From: Microdochium bolleyi
Taxonomy: Eukaryota; Ascomycota; Sordariomycetes; Xylariales; Microdochiaceae
Assembly: GCA_001566295.1 (NCBI GenBank)
Contig: KQ964248.1
Coordinates: 2,356,001 to 2,420,000, forward strand
DNA: 64,000 nucleotides
Direction of reading: 5' to 3'
Made by a program: the position numbers and the translations under genes. The notes below the pieces were generated by a model. The model saw nothing but the letters and a program-made list of their open reading frames with translations, ran no database searches and was not told the origin of the DNA. This document shows, in pieces, positions 1 through 11,722 of the stretch; position 1 is the stretch's first letter, and each line of letters opens with the position of its first letter.

Positions 1-1542
1 TCCGAGGTCCGCCTTGCTAGGTTCCGCGTGGCTGACGAGGATCCCGTGGCAGCTCCCGCACTCGCACTGCTTGCCTCACGCCAGCACCGACGACGACAGT
101 GGTGGTACTGCGAAGGTGTTTGACGAGCTGTGGACCCAAGCGGGGGTTGCTATAGTCTCCGTGTACGCGAGACTCGATGAGGGCGGCGGATCGAGCAAGA
201 ATAGGCTGCCAGCGCGGAGGAAAAGGGACGGGAGAGGGGAGAGAGGTCGTGTCGCGGACAGTGTGCCGACGTACGTACCCGCAGTATATGGTACAAGAAC
301 AAGCAAGAGATGCGTGATTGCAGAGCCGTGTGGTGTTGCTACAGGCGGTGATGCGCCATGCCTGGCATTTGCTGGGCGGTAGTGGGAGAGAGGTCGTGGT
401 GGTGGTTGTGCTTCCCCTAGGAGGTCGAGTCGGAGTCGTGAGCGGACCTCTCGTTGCTATTGTCGCAGGTACCGTAGGTACGCTGCTCAGGACAAGCTGG
501 CGAGGAGGACACGCTAACGTGGCCGAGATGACATCGGCCCATGGCATTCGCTCGGCCGCTGGCTGAGGCGTGCAAGGGCCCCGGTCGTTTGAGGATCAAG
601 CCACCTTACCCTGCACAGAGGACATGTAAACTAAACGCCTCTGATACAACGTCGCGGCGCGCCGCTCCCCATCAGGAACGGGGTTGTCCCGTCTCGACTA
701 CACGTCCCGCAGGGTTCCATGGCACGGACGCTGCACCCAGGCCTGCATGCTCATTTCGCACGGCAGAGAAAATTCCACGGCAAAGGAGCAAGGGGTCCGA
801 GGCATCATTTGGGCCAGAGAGCCGGGATGTCCGTTCTGGTTCTGGTTCTGGTTCTGGCCTGGTTGCAAGTTCCCGAGCCGCTGATGCACTCGCAACGGAA
901 CGGAACTGCGGACGAGTTCCCACGCGCAGAGCACATGCAGTCATGCATCTTGATACGTGGCCCTCTTGCGTCGATCACATGTCTACCGTGCTGATGTCAT
1001 CACCTCTGCTGCGTTGCAGCTCATGCACGGATTGTTGCACGAGAAGCGACCGAGGCCATCTGGTCGCCTGAGGACCCTTGGCGTCCGAGCTCCCCTCTGC
1101 CACCATACTACATACCTGTCTGCAGTAGTTGGGTTCAGTACGTACTTGCCTAAAGTGGGTAGGTACACAAGGTATCGCGATATGCCGAGCATACGTTGCG
1201 GACGACCTCTAGAGGACACATGCATCGATAATTATCGATCAGATCAAGTCTTGCGAAACCCGCAGTCTCCCGCACAAGTTCGTCTGCTTCTGCTGGAATG
1301 CATCAAGCGTTGTTCTAGCAACCGTTCTATAATTGTTCGTCTAGAGTATTCAACATGTGACCCATACTCACGACAACGCCCGTGGCTTGCACTAAGACAA
1401 CCCGCTTCTCAACGCCTGCCGTTGGAATGTTCAGATATACGCCCAGCAACCAATGGAAAGAAAGAAAAATGGACAACAACTACCATGTGAACGCCCCGCT
1501 AAATATATGCCACCCACGATGAATCAGTCTTGCATCGAATCT
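1..1542. other. Gene-free left edge
   Basis: No frame here has convincing codon use or a recognisable domain; several overlapping frames of 60-180 codons on both strands look random. It holds four tandem TTCTGG units at 834-857. The right end should contain the 3' UTR of the KIN17 gene, which ends at 1543. The rest may be the upstream region of a gene outside the window. Confidence 0.5.
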
Positions 1543-2571
1543 TCATAGCCTCTGCCTCTTGTTGGACGACTCTCCGCCGAAGCCCGCGGGTCCTCGTCCC
1601 CGTTTTCGCTCCATCTCTTCCCTCATGATGCGTTCTGCCTCACTAATCTTCTTGGGCTGCTCAAAGGCTGATGGCTTCTTGGCTTGACCGCCAAGAGCGT
1701 TGGTCTTCTTGGCCGCTGCGAACACGTTCTTCGTCTGAGGTTTTGCCGTGATTTTCATGCTGATTGGCGCCGCTACTGCTGGTTTGTCGGCCACGGCTGG
1801 AGCACTTGTGGTCTCTGTAGTTGTCGAGCTTGCGGGTTCCGCCGGGCGCGTCGGGGTCGCTTGCGCTGCACCTGTCGACGCTGGTTCTGCCGACTTGACC
1901 GCCGGCTTCGCGCCGAACGAGAGCTTGATCTTCTCGGCCCCTTCCTCGCGCTTCAGCTCCCGCTGTTCTGCAGCAGCTTCGTCGTCGTCGCCGTCTTCGG
2001 CCTCGCGCGACCCTCCCGCCTCCCTGTTCGCGCGCTTGATCTGCGCCCTGATCATCCTCTGCTCCCGCTCCTCGTCGCCCTTGTCCTGCATCTCCTTCCT
2101 CCGGATCGCGTCCCTCCTCCGCAGCGCATCGGGCGAGTCGTCGATCCACGCAACATGCAGCCCCTTGCCCTCAATCTCCTCGACCCGGCAGATCCCCTCC
2201 CGGCCCAGGTACTTTGCAAACTCGGTCAGGTTCGGCCACTTCGTCGCGTTCATGTGCACGTGCTCCTTGTTCGCAATGTAGCTCTGGTAGAAGTGGTTGA
2301 TCTGGACCTGCTTCTCGCCGTGGCTCGTGCGCAGCAGCTGCACAAAGTCCTTCTTGAACTGGTCGCTGTACTCGCCCAGGAACTGCTTCGTGTTCTCCCC
2401 GACCACGAGCATCTGCCGCACGTGCGACTCGGACTGCGTGTGCATCTTGAACCCGTTCTCGTCCCGCATCTGCCGCTCGCACACCTGGCAGTACCACCGC
2501 AGCCGCTGCAAACCCTTCGACTTCATCTTGTTCGCCAGGTACTTGGTCGAACCGACCTCTGCTTTCGGCAT
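1543..2571 (-). CDS. KIN17-like DNA/RNA-binding zinc-finger protein
   Basis: Single-exon gene, 342 residues. I chose the ATG at 2571 because the conserved KIN17 N-terminus (MPKAEVGSTKYLANKMKSKG) starts there; the frame stays open upstream for 106 more codons, but that part is basic and unlike the family. A C2H2-type finger (CQVC, then H-x5-H in HTQSESH) lies at about residues 28-52. The KIN17 winged-helix region follows to about residue 160, with segments such as FYQSYIANKEHVHMNATKWP. The second half is charged, rich in E/R/K and A/P, and ends in a basic tail (SSNKRQRL) that could be a nuclear signal. Animal KIN17 (about 390 residues) carries a C-terminal KOW domain that I cannot see here, as in shorter fungal forms. 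The family is nuclear and linked to DNA damage, replication and splicing; that role is inferred from homology. Confidence 0.9.
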   Translation of the reverse strand: MPKAEVGSTKYLANKMKSKGLQRLRWYCQVCERQMRDENGFKMHTQSESHVRQMLVVGENTKQFLGEYSDQFKKDFVQLLRTSHGEKQVQINHFYQSYIANKEHVHMNATKWPNLTEFAKYLGREGICRVEEIEGKGLHVAWIDDSPDALRRRDAIRRKEMQDKGDEEREQRMIRAQIKRANREAGGSREAEDGDDDEAAAEQRELKREEGAEKIKLSFGAKPAVKSAEPASTGAAQATPTRPAEPASSTTTETTSAPAVADKPAVAAPISMKITAKPQTKNVFAAAKKTNALGGQAKKPSAFEQPKKISEAERIMREEMERKRGRGPAGFGGESSNKRQRL

Positions 2572-3329
2572 GTTGGGCGATTTTTCCGTGAAGCCTCGAG
2601 GGCTCGTGTCGGCGCGGGTGGTAGGGGCGGATCGTCTCCTAGGGCCTGTTGTCGAGTCGCGCGGATAGAGCGCGAGCTTCGGGGGTCGTCTAGCGGTCAA
2701 ATTTGCTGAGGAGCGATTGTTTCGCACTTGCTCTGTAGCAGTTGTCAGGTCTGCGCGGTGTCGTGGGAAGCGTTTGTGAAGGTTGCAATGACTTGGCGAC
2801 TGCGAGGCTGCCCTCAAGATTTCTACTGAACTCGAGGGCACGAAAGTGGGTCTCCGGTCGGCGCCCGGCCCTTGCAACCTCCGTGTCAAGTCGACCTTCG
2901 GTGCTCGTGGTATGATATCAGCTCGGGGAGGTTATGACCAGACCCAATGAAGTCAACTGCATTTCTTGAAGCTCTACTGTGGGGGGGGGGGACAAGTCAA
3001 GACCCCAGTCCTGCGAATTTTCCGAGTATTTGCCTTTCTGCGAATAACTTTCCAGACATTTCATTTTTCATCATCCATGTTTTCTCCGACATATATTCAA
3101 GCATCTTCTATTTCATATATACATCAACCTCCACCCCACGATGCTATGCCCCGTTGTGTGCAAGACTTTGGCCACCGTTATGTAACAACCAAGTATCCCT
3201 AGATCTTACTTGCCAAGGCGACATGCTGCACACAGGCACTATATCACAGCCAAGCGGCAGAGTCTTGAGCTTTTGAAAATAATCCAAAAAGGTCACAAAA
3301 CATGTCGCCCACTTTTCATCCAGCAAGGC
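2572..3329. other. Intergenic, KIN17 promoter and aspartokinase 3' side
   Basis: No gene seen. This is the upstream region of KIN17 and the 3' UTR of the aspartokinase gene, both on minus. A run of eleven G lies at 2981-2991, and the part around 3040-3130 is AT-rich. Confidence 0.5.
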
Positions 3330-5283
3330 CTATTCCAAGAAGGTGAAGAGATTTGTGTGCAGAATGTTCATGGCTCTCGTACCCTCCCTGACGTCGATCA
3401 CGCAAGAAATGTTGATCTCGCTCGCACCTAGGAGCAGTACAGCATGTCAGCATGAAAATCCCATCGCGAACGTGACTTCAAACACTGGGAGTGCTTACCT
3501 TGTGAGATCATCTCAATATTGACGTTGTGCTCGCCCAGCGTCGAGAACATGCGGCCAGCGATACCGATCATGTTCTTCATCTCGGCACCCACCAGGCTCA
3601 AGATGGCCATGTCCGTCAGGATACTGACGTCGCCAAACTCGCCGAGCTCGGCCGTGGCCTTCTCAAAGTGGCTGACGGACGTGTCGGCGGCGTGGATGGC
3701 CATGGAGACGTGCACCTCTGACGTGGAGATGAGGTCGACGGAGATCCGATGGCTGTTGAGGATAGCGAAGACCTTGGCGAAGAAGCCGTGCGAGATGGAC
3801 CGCTTGTTTGAGTGCACGTTGATGACGGTAATGTCCTTCTTGATGGTGACGGCGGTAGGCCGCTTCGGCGTCTTGGACGATGAGGCCAGCAGGTTGACCT
3901 CGGACGGCCGCGACCGCCTGATCTTTTGCGCGGGGGCCTGGTTCGGGTCGGGCACGACAATGGTGCCGTTGCCGCGCGGGTTCTTGACGTTCTTGATGCG
4001 GATCGGGATCGGTGGGTCCGCGTTGATGACCTGGTCCATGGTCAGGTGGTGGATGACCTCGGAGCCGTAGAAGGTGAGCTCGGCAGCCTCGGATGGCGTG
4101 ATTGCGCTCAGAAGTCTCGCTGTGGGCACCTTGGTTGGGTCCGCCGTGAAGATGCCGTCAACCTCCTTCCAGACCTGCAGCTCCTGCGCGTTCAGGCCGA
4201 CCGCGAGCAGCGCAGCGCAGAGATCGGTGTAGCCCCGACCGATGTCGCCGTCCATAAGGCTACCAGGAACGTTGCCGAAGAAGCCAGTAACTACTGGGAC
4301 CTTGTCCTGGCAGGCGAGTATCCGCTTACGGAAGATGGCCGCGGCCTCCTTGTAGAATGCCGGGCTCAGGCGATCTGCGCTGTCGTAGTGCATCACATCG
4401 GATAGGTCGACATATTCTGCCTCGACGTTCTGTGAATCAGTCAGACGTTAGCCGTCCCGGTAGTTCAGAGCAACTTAGTGCCGTGCGAGGAATCCTGCCA
4501 GAGTTGACGCACCTTTTCTTTCAGCACGGCAGTCATAAAGCGACAGCTGAGCTTCTCGCCAAAGCTGACGACCCGATCCTTGGACCGCGCATTGACCTCG
4601 AGGTGGAAGCGCTTGGCCGCAATAATGTAGTCGATCAGGCCCTGGCAATCCTCCTCTATGCTCTGCACGACGCTCTGCTGGATCTCCGCCGTCTGGACCA
4701 CCGCCTTGACCGCCAAGACGTGCTCGTTGCAGATGTCTTCTATGATGACCTTGGCCTCCTCAAGGAAGGTGCATTGGACGTCGTCGGCGCTTGTCGCGGC
4801 GGCGATTTCTCTCAGTTTCCGGTGGACTTCTAATAACCTGCGAGACAGAATCAAGGACGCGCGGGTCAGCTCAGTTGTGCGTAGTTTCATCGTGGGACAA
4901 TTCCACCGTGATGGCCTTGCCAGATAAGACATACCTGCTGGTGGTGCCGGTGGCTTTCTTGCCAGTACTCCTTGCTGAGCATACGACAACAATCTTGTTT
5001 GACGCCAGGTTCGCGCTTCATTGAGGGACGCTCTGTCAGCTGAATGCTTGTGTGCTCTGCTGTTTGAGGGATACTCACCGGACAATGTCTTCGGCAATCT
5101 TTGAATATGACGACCAGCTCCACGTCAGCTCTCAAGATCCAACAGGCAGTATTCCCCAGTTCATACGAGGGACGAGGATGGCATGCGACGTACATTCACT
5201 GGGAACTTGCCGACACTCGTGCCGCCGAACTTCTGGACGACCCAGCCATTGCTGCTGTTGTTCCTGTGCTCTCCGACCGACAT
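3330..5283 (-). CDS. Aspartate kinase (aspartokinase, Hom3-type)
   Basis: Phosphorylates L-aspartate, the first step towards threonine, methionine and isoleucine. I reconstruct six exons: 5283-5194, 5098-5079, 5015-4935, 4837-4513, 4429-3499 and 3427-3330. They total 1545 nt, giving 514 residues, close to yeast Hom3. The N-terminus has the kinase motif VQKFGGTSVGKF (residues 14-25), then VVVCSARSTGKK in exon 3. The catalytic domain runs to about residue 340, with GRGYTDLCAALLAVG and the WKEVDGIFTADP segment. Two ACT domains close the protein (about 358-430 and 435-505), where threonine feedback is expected. Exon 2 is only 20 nt but supplies the conserved IAEDIV stretch. All junctions are GT/AG. 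A near-match to the Gcn4/Cpc1 site lies about 160 bp upstream. Confidence 0.93.
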
Positions 5284-6464
5284 GGCGTGCAATCCTGTAG
5301 TGTAGGCAACAGATTTCCGGTCCTCCAATCTCGTGACGCTGCCGTCCAGCGAGCGGAAGCGTGGTCTTTATGTCGCCGGGCGTGCTCGAATTCGCGTGGT
5401 GACGGCGGGGCACGTTGTCGGATGCGGCGAGGGGCAGTCCCGAGTCAGTGCGGTCGGTGGTGGGCGCTCGTGGTAGATTGAGTGGCGGGTATAAGCGAAC
5501 GGACCGACGAGCCGGCTTCGAGATTCTCCGAAAAGGCGATGCGGAAATGTGTATACCAGTCTCCTTGGAAAGCAGGTCGCAAGACGGAATGCGCGCGTCG
5601 TGGTAACCTAAGTTCACAGGGAGAGAGGAATCCCGAGAAGAACATGCGGGTGACTGGGCTAAGGAAAATGTCAATGGGCGGCGCGCGCGATCGGCGACAG
5701 CCCACCTGCCGGCCGGTTCCTCGCCGAGCCCGGAGCTCGTCATTGCGGGACGTGGGCGGGCGGTGGACCCCTGATCCACGCTCTCCGGAATTGTCCAATG
5801 GCGTCGCATGGCTTTGCTATTGGTGGAGTCAGCGCGTGTATTAGTCGTTCAGCTTGGCTGCTGTTTCGGAGAGAACTCGGTATGACCTCCCGAGTGGCAT
5901 TGCTCAGTGCGCGACGTTGTAGTAGTCCTGCAGGTAGGTGATGGAAATGTGATCATTCCCAGGCTCAAAATCCTTCTTGGCAACTGGCATCCTGATGTAG
6001 AAATTATTCGTATAGAAACGATGTTGATAGCTCGATAATGCGATCGCGGTACTTTGCTTTCGAAGAGATTCAGATTGCGGTACTGCGACATGGTACACAA
6101 AATCCAGACTTCCAATCCAACCCTTTTGATCCTGAAACGCCGTGCCTGAGGTCGCACAAAGTGACAGTGCTCCCAACAGTGCTCCCTCACCTTCAGGCAA
6201 TTGCTATTACAAGAGTCTATACAAAAGCCACAAAACAGTGCACCTCGCCTAGTCCATTAGCAGCGTCTCCCCCTCCCCTCCGCCAGGGTATCATATATCA
6301 TCATGCCTCGTTAACCGTGCTGTAATATACAGCCACGCCCCTTTTGTTGAGACGCCGCCGGTGTCCAAACATCGCATTTAAAACAAATCCAAACGCCGCC
6401 CAAATCCGTTGTGACTGATGGGTATTGGGAGAGCACCGGCACAGCATAGTGAGCACTAATGCCA
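5284..6464. other. Intergenic, aspartokinase promoter and RFX 3' side
   Basis: No gene recognised. The right part should hold the 3' UTR of the RFX gene and the left part the aspartokinase promoter, both on minus. Confidence 0.5.
5441..5447 (-). promoter_or_regulatory. Possible Gcn4/Cpc1 (general amino-acid control) site
   Basis: The minus strand reads TGACTCG, one base from the TGACTCA consensus, about 160 bp before the aspartokinase start. A second near-match (TGACTCC) is at 5826-5832. Amino-acid biosynthetic genes in ascomycetes are usually under this control, but a seven-base near-match alone is weak evidence. Confidence 0.3.
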
Positions 6465-9047
6465 CTATAGTGTCTCCAAGCTCTCCAACGCCTGGAGCGC
6501 CTGGCCTGGCGTTTGTTGGAACTCGAACTTGTCCATTGGGAAATCCTCCTCGGGAGTTCTAATGCCAATGTCGCTGTCCGGACCGATGCCACTGTCGTCG
6601 TGATTCATGGATAGGTGAAGGCCCTCCACCTGTCCGCCTTCCAACTGCGAGGGGAAGGGTGCGCGGTCAGGCTGCGCTTGGGGTTGCGGCATGGTAGACA
6701 TGCTCTTGCTGGCATCTCGAGAGTTGCTGAGCCCGGAAACAGATCTGGCCATCTCCTTGCTGCTAGCCGTTGGCTTCGAGACTGTGTTGGCCGAAGAGGA
6801 CGCGTTCTTCGTCAACATGAAGCCGCCCTTCTCAGCCAGGAATGAGATCATTTCGTCCACCCAGCATTTCGTGACCCACCATGACCCAAAGCTCTTGCCT
6901 TGGGCAATGGTTAGATCTCTCATGATCTCTGTGCCGACCCTTTGTACACACCAGACAACGTCTGCTGGAGAAGCGTAAGGGAACTGCTTCGACAAGGAGC
7001 CCAGGAAGGTGACCCATCGCTCCAAGATATTGGAAGAGCCCAGCTGTTCAGCATGCTCTACGCGTGGGCTCTTATTGTTTCGTTGCAGCGCCATGTCGCC
7101 ATAGAGTGTCAGGCACTCAAGCTCCCAAGGTATGTTGACAGGGTCGAGCAGTTCACGAATTTCGTGCAGCAGGAGGTTGACAAGATCGTCCATGGCCCTT
7201 GTTGGCACACACTCGGCCACCTTCCGGAGCCGGACCATTGTGATCCAGTCGACGTACATCTGATCTCGATTCGCCGGGTTTGAGAGCATGTTCGCAGCCG
7301 CGTGGGCTGTCAGGTTCACCCGCAGAGCACGGTCGAGAAGACCGGCGAATATGGCTGCGGGCGCCTCCTTGGCAAGAACTACGTGTCGCGGTTGGCCCTG
7401 GAAAGAGTCCCGAATGTGCGGGATCAGTCGCTCTGAAATGTTGCGTAGTGTGTCGAGGACCTGTTTTGGTACAACCTGCAAGGTAAGGCCGGATATGATC
7501 CTCATCATCCGCTGGTAGAGCACGAAGTCACATTCTTCGATCCACGCAGCGATAGCTGGGTTTGAAAACAGCTTCTGGACAGGCATGGTGAGTGTCCCTT
7601 GAAATGATGTGTAGAGGTGGAAGAACGTCTTCTCCTTGCAGTATCGGATGCATTCAACCAATGACGTGCAGTGTGATCTGTACAAGGCAGTAAGAGACTT
7701 TGCCGCGTCGATATCCGTGCCCTTAGGTAAGAATGGCTCGATTCTGGGCAGGGTTAATGGTTCAGACTGGCGGAACGCGTCCTCTGGATCGGGCGCGAAT
7801 GACAAGGTAAGAGCGGTCTTGGCGGTCGTAGTTTGGAGCTGATCGATGCTTGATACATCCGGCTGGTTGTATACGCTGTGCGAGCCGATCTGCATTGTTT
7901 GACGAACAGTCGGAACCTCCGCTGGGACCTGGGGTGCTGGCGATGGGAGCTGTGGCCGCTCAATGTTGTGCAGAGCCGGGGATTGCGAGTGGGAGCCGCT
8001 GTTTTGGTTAGTCCGACGGCAATCCTTCGTATTCACAGTGACAGAATGATACTCACTTGATGCTTTGGGCAAAGGAAGCTGGCTCTGGGAATGGTATCGC
8101 GGGTTGAATGGCTGGCTCTCTGAGTTCCGGCTGGTCGTCCATCAACGCAAAGTTGACGTAGTGGTATTTCGATTCGCCACGAACTCCCAGTCTCCGGGTC
8201 TTCAAGCCAGGAAACAGAACGCGGACGAGCTTTCCGAAGCTAGCTGGATTGAGTACGGTGATTCTTTCCGTTGCACACCGAGACGCGTAGTTCGCGTACA
8301 CACGACCCCGGGGCACAGATCCTTTACCCTTGGAACAGACTTGGTTTATCCTGACGATGGCGTTAGTCAACAGCCTCTGCCACGAAATGCAGCACAGAGT
8401 ACGAACCAGAGCATGGCGAACACTTGGCGCGTGCGCTCAGAGTTGGGGCCTCGCTCATTACCATGCAGCTCCTTGGCGACCTCCTGCAGGTTGCGATGCT
8501 TGCTCGATTGGAACAGCTGGCGCATCTCCAGCTCGTTGTTAGCACTGGTACGACTTGATGCACCTTTGTTTGATTGCGCCATGCCGGCAAAAGAGTCCCC
8601 CTCGTCATTGTCGTCCATCATCTGGCTGTCTGGCTCGGTGAAGCTAGCATTTGCAGTGGCAAATGAATCGGTGGGCATGGTATGTGATAAGCCGTGGTGT
8701 TGCGAAAATGACGCGCCAGGGCCCATGCTTGACTGCATACTCGTGTCCATTGGGAATGACTGAGCGTGTGCCTGCATCTGTGAAGGCGGGCGGAGCATGA
8801 GCTCCTCTGCGGACATCTGCTGGGAGGCCATCGCAGACATGTCGCGCGCCTGGTGGGCGTGTTCATTCGATGCCCACTGGTCGACGAAGCCGGCGTGGTG
8901 CGCGGCAAAGCTCTGATCGACGTTTGGCTGCGTCGCGATGCTGTGTATTGATGCCGTCGAGGCTCTGGACTGTGCTCGTTTCCGTGACTCGTGGTGCAGG
9001 TGTGGGTGGTGAGCTAGGAGGGCCGCGTCTGGTTGGGGGGCTGCCAT
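6465..9047 (-). CDS. RFX-family winged-helix transcription factor
   Basis: Three exons, 9047-8407, 8350-8057 and 7998-6465, total 2469 nt and encode 822 residues. The first 165 residues are low-complexity (H, S, M and Q rich). The RFX DNA-binding domain spans about residues 195-280 and is cut by intron 1 at the W of VFAMLW. It continues with INQVCSKGKGSVPRGRVYAN and ends near RLGVRGESKYHYVNF, the most conserved part of the family. The rest, after a variable linker, is the helical extension found in fungal RFX proteins (yeast Rfx1/Crt1 and Aspergillus-type RfxA), followed by a Ser-rich tail. Members act in the nucleus on X-box-like sites in DNA-damage, cell-cycle or differentiation genes. The targets here are unknown. 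The model is phase-consistent; an extra 5' exon cannot be excluded. Confidence 0.9.
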
Positions 9048-10734
9048 GTTGTGTATATTGTAAACAGGATCTGCCGATCAACAGTGCGCCTCAGCAGCGA
9101 CGCGGCGTGCAACGATGGCACCGGCAAGGGGGTCCAAAAGATGCAAGAATCGAGCGGAGGGCACCGGGCAAGCGCGGCGAGCAGCGCGCAGGCGAGCAAG
9201 AGGGCGTGGCCGTGCGTGGTGGTGATCGTGGATGGCAAGCCGCAGTGTCGGGTGAGGAAATGTTTTGTTGATGCGTGCAGGCCCGGCAACGAGTTGGACA
9301 GGTTCTGTGCTGACCTCGACTCGACCGGGGCGGCTGGACTCCCCCACTCTCGATGTGGCTGGTCCACGGGTAGCTCGAGCGCCGCCCTGCCCGGTCCTCA
9401 TTGGCCAGGCTACACAGCGTCAACAAAACATCTCGATGAGGATAAGCAGCAGTCTCCAAGTCTCACTCTAGTCGACGTGCATCACGCTGGCCGCCTAATT
9501 ACTTCGAGCACTCAGGCGAGTTGGCGATCGATTTCTCTACATTATTTTATCAACAGTGTCGCATTACTAGGCGCGGCGGCTTAGACTCTCTGAACATGCG
9601 CTTGAAGGGTACCCTTGGGGAGCAGCCAGCACCCGCCGCAGCCTTTAATCTCAAAAAAACAATACCAGAACACGCGTAGCACGGTATAAGGCACAAGTAC
9701 AGGTGTCAGGAACATAACGCTCTGGAGGCTGTAAATGCACTTGCCAGTCCCAACACCCGAGCGTGTAGCTAGCAGCCCGTGATTTCGAGTGGTCTGGATA
9801 TGAATTGTTCTCATCATGGGTGAGCATCATTAGGAAAAGAAATGAGAAAGTGAGAAGGGAAGAAAAAAAAAAGGGAAAAAAAGGGAACTATATCCTCGAC
9901 TCTGCATCGCCATCTGGCCATCGTGCGACATGCGCCGGACTTGCTTCCTCACGGGTGTCTGGTTGCCACACTTGTTGATGGTGTTGCAGGGGCAGAGGGT
10001 GTTTGTAAATCGGGCAATTTGGTTTCCACATGCCGATGCCCTCGGACGAAAGTCGTGCTTTGCAAACTTAGAAGGCAGACTCGGCCGTGGTCCCCGTCCG
10101 CATTAGAGCCCAACTGAGCAGATGAAGAGTCCGTAGGGCCTAGGGGCGCAGTGGGAAGAATGCCCCTCTGTCGTCTCGGCGATGCCATCTGAAACAACGA
10201 GGCTGGCACATACGGTTTAGAGAAAACCGAGGTTGTGCATAAACATCGGTCGATCCCTTGTACCCGTGCCTACGTGGTGCTGCCGTCGGTTGAAGCAAGG
10301 GAAATCCACGCTTTGGACGAAGAAGATAGCCACAGACAGCGACCTGGATGGCGCGAATAGTGACAAATTCCGAACCACCAGTGCATCACCACTCGCACTT
10401 CTGACACCCGACTTGAGCACATTGACAAGGCAGCGACACATGTGCATGCATCAATGCGCATGCGTCGATATGCATGGAGCAAGACCCCAAACGTGACGTA
10501 CCACATCAGACTCATCCCAAAACCCGAGGGGTCCGGCCAGGCGATAAGAGCCGGCCGGAGAGGGAGGGAGGGGTTTGAGGTCCCTCCACACACGTCAACC
10601 CTAACTTTAGCCCACCTAGCTCTTCCCCCCCGCCGCTCTGCGAAATCCGATTTCAAACCAGAACACATCTCCAGATCTCAGCGTCAGCAAATCCAACCCG
10701 ATCTATCGATAGTATCGCTTGCAAATCCGCCAAA
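9048..10734. other. Intergenic, divergent promoters of RFX and Yop1
   Basis: No gene recognised. It separates the divergently transcribed RFX (minus) and Yop1 (plus) genes and must hold both promoters. A purine-rich A/G tract lies at about 9836-9890. The last 60 bases before the Yop1 ATG look like an ordinary leader. Confidence 0.5.
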
Positions 10735-11722
10735 ATGTCTGCTCAAGACCGCGTCCAGCACTATGTGTCCCAGCTCGACAAGGAGGTACGTTTTGAGAGC
10801 TCTCCCATTGCCTGCCCGCAGCTCGTCAGCCTGATTACGCCATCGCCCGAGCTCTCCGCGTTACGAGCCACCTCGTCAGCCGTCCGGAGACAGAGCTCAC
10901 GGCGACCAGCCTCGCCTCACCAAACTCTCCAGCGCCAGGTGCTTTTGGGTCCCGCCGTTCTTCCCGTCGAGATACCGGAGCCCCGCACGTGCTCCTTGCG
11001 ACCGGACACTACTTCTTGTCTATTGCTGCCCAATAAAAAGGTCGATGCTAACAGGCCCTGGATCACCAGCTCTCCAAGTACCCCGCCCTCAACAACATCG
11101 AGAAGCAGACTTCGGTTCCCAAGGTGTACGGTGTGATCGGACTTGCCAGTCTCTACTTCACCTTCATCATCTTCAACCTCGGCGGCCAGTTCCTGACCAA
11201 CCTTGCCGGGTTCCTCATTCCCGCATACTACTCATGTGCCGCCCTCTTCACGGCCGACAAGGCCGATGACACCCAGTGGCTCACTGTGAGTTCGGCCAGG
11301 CCATGTCTCGTCGTGGAAACTGTTGCTAATTTGTGACGTTCGCCAACATAGTACTGGGTTGTGTTCGCTATGTTCACGTAAGTTGTCGCACATGGCTCAT
11401 GATAAATTAAAGGCGGGCTGGAACGCTAACACGGCAGCATGATAGTGTTATAGAGAGCTTGATCAACGTTGTCTACTGGTTCCCATTCTACTTCACCTTC
11501 AAGTTCATCTTCCTGCTGTGGCTTTCTCTGCCCGTCTTCAGGTACGTTGGCCCCATACCCGCAAGAACCATGTTTGTGCAAGCTGACGATTCCCCACCAT
11601 GAAGCGGCGCGCAAATCATCTTCCGATCCTTCCTCCAGCCCGCTCTCGGCCGCTACTTCAGCGAGGCCGGCTCGACCGCCGCCAACCTGCGCGCCAAGGC
11701 CGACGCCCACAAGGCTTCCTAA
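10735..11722 (+). CDS. YOP1: Yop1/REEP5 family ER membrane-shaping protein
   Basis: Five exons, 10735-10785, 11055-11285, 11352-11377, 11446-11541 and 11605-11722, total 522 nt and give 173 residues, the usual Yop1 size. The protein begins MSAQDRVQHYVSQLDKE. Paired hydrophobic hairpins follow (VYGVIGLASLYFTFIIFNLG with FLIPAYYSCAALF, then YWVVFAMFTVIESLINVVYW with FIFLLWLSLPVF), and it ends in the amphipathic helix GAQIIFRSFLQPALGRYF. This is the TB2/DP1/HVA22 layout. Yop1 inserts wedge-like into ER tubules and works with reticulons. Exon 3 is only 26 nt. The ATG context (CAAAATGTC) is good. Confidence 0.96.

Noticed and set aside
834..857. Four tandem TTCTGG units
   Set aside because: Simple microsatellite in non-coding DNA; no further structure around it.
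957..1490. 177-codon plus-strand frame left of KIN17
   Set aside because: Random-looking composition, no domain, no splice signals of note.
1684..2709. 341-codon open frame on plus over KIN17
   Set aside because: Antisense shadow of the GC-rich KIN17 gene; its sequence is R/L/H-rich with no domain.
2981..2991. Run of eleven G
   Set aside because: Homopolymer, could also be an assembly artefact; no role can be supported.
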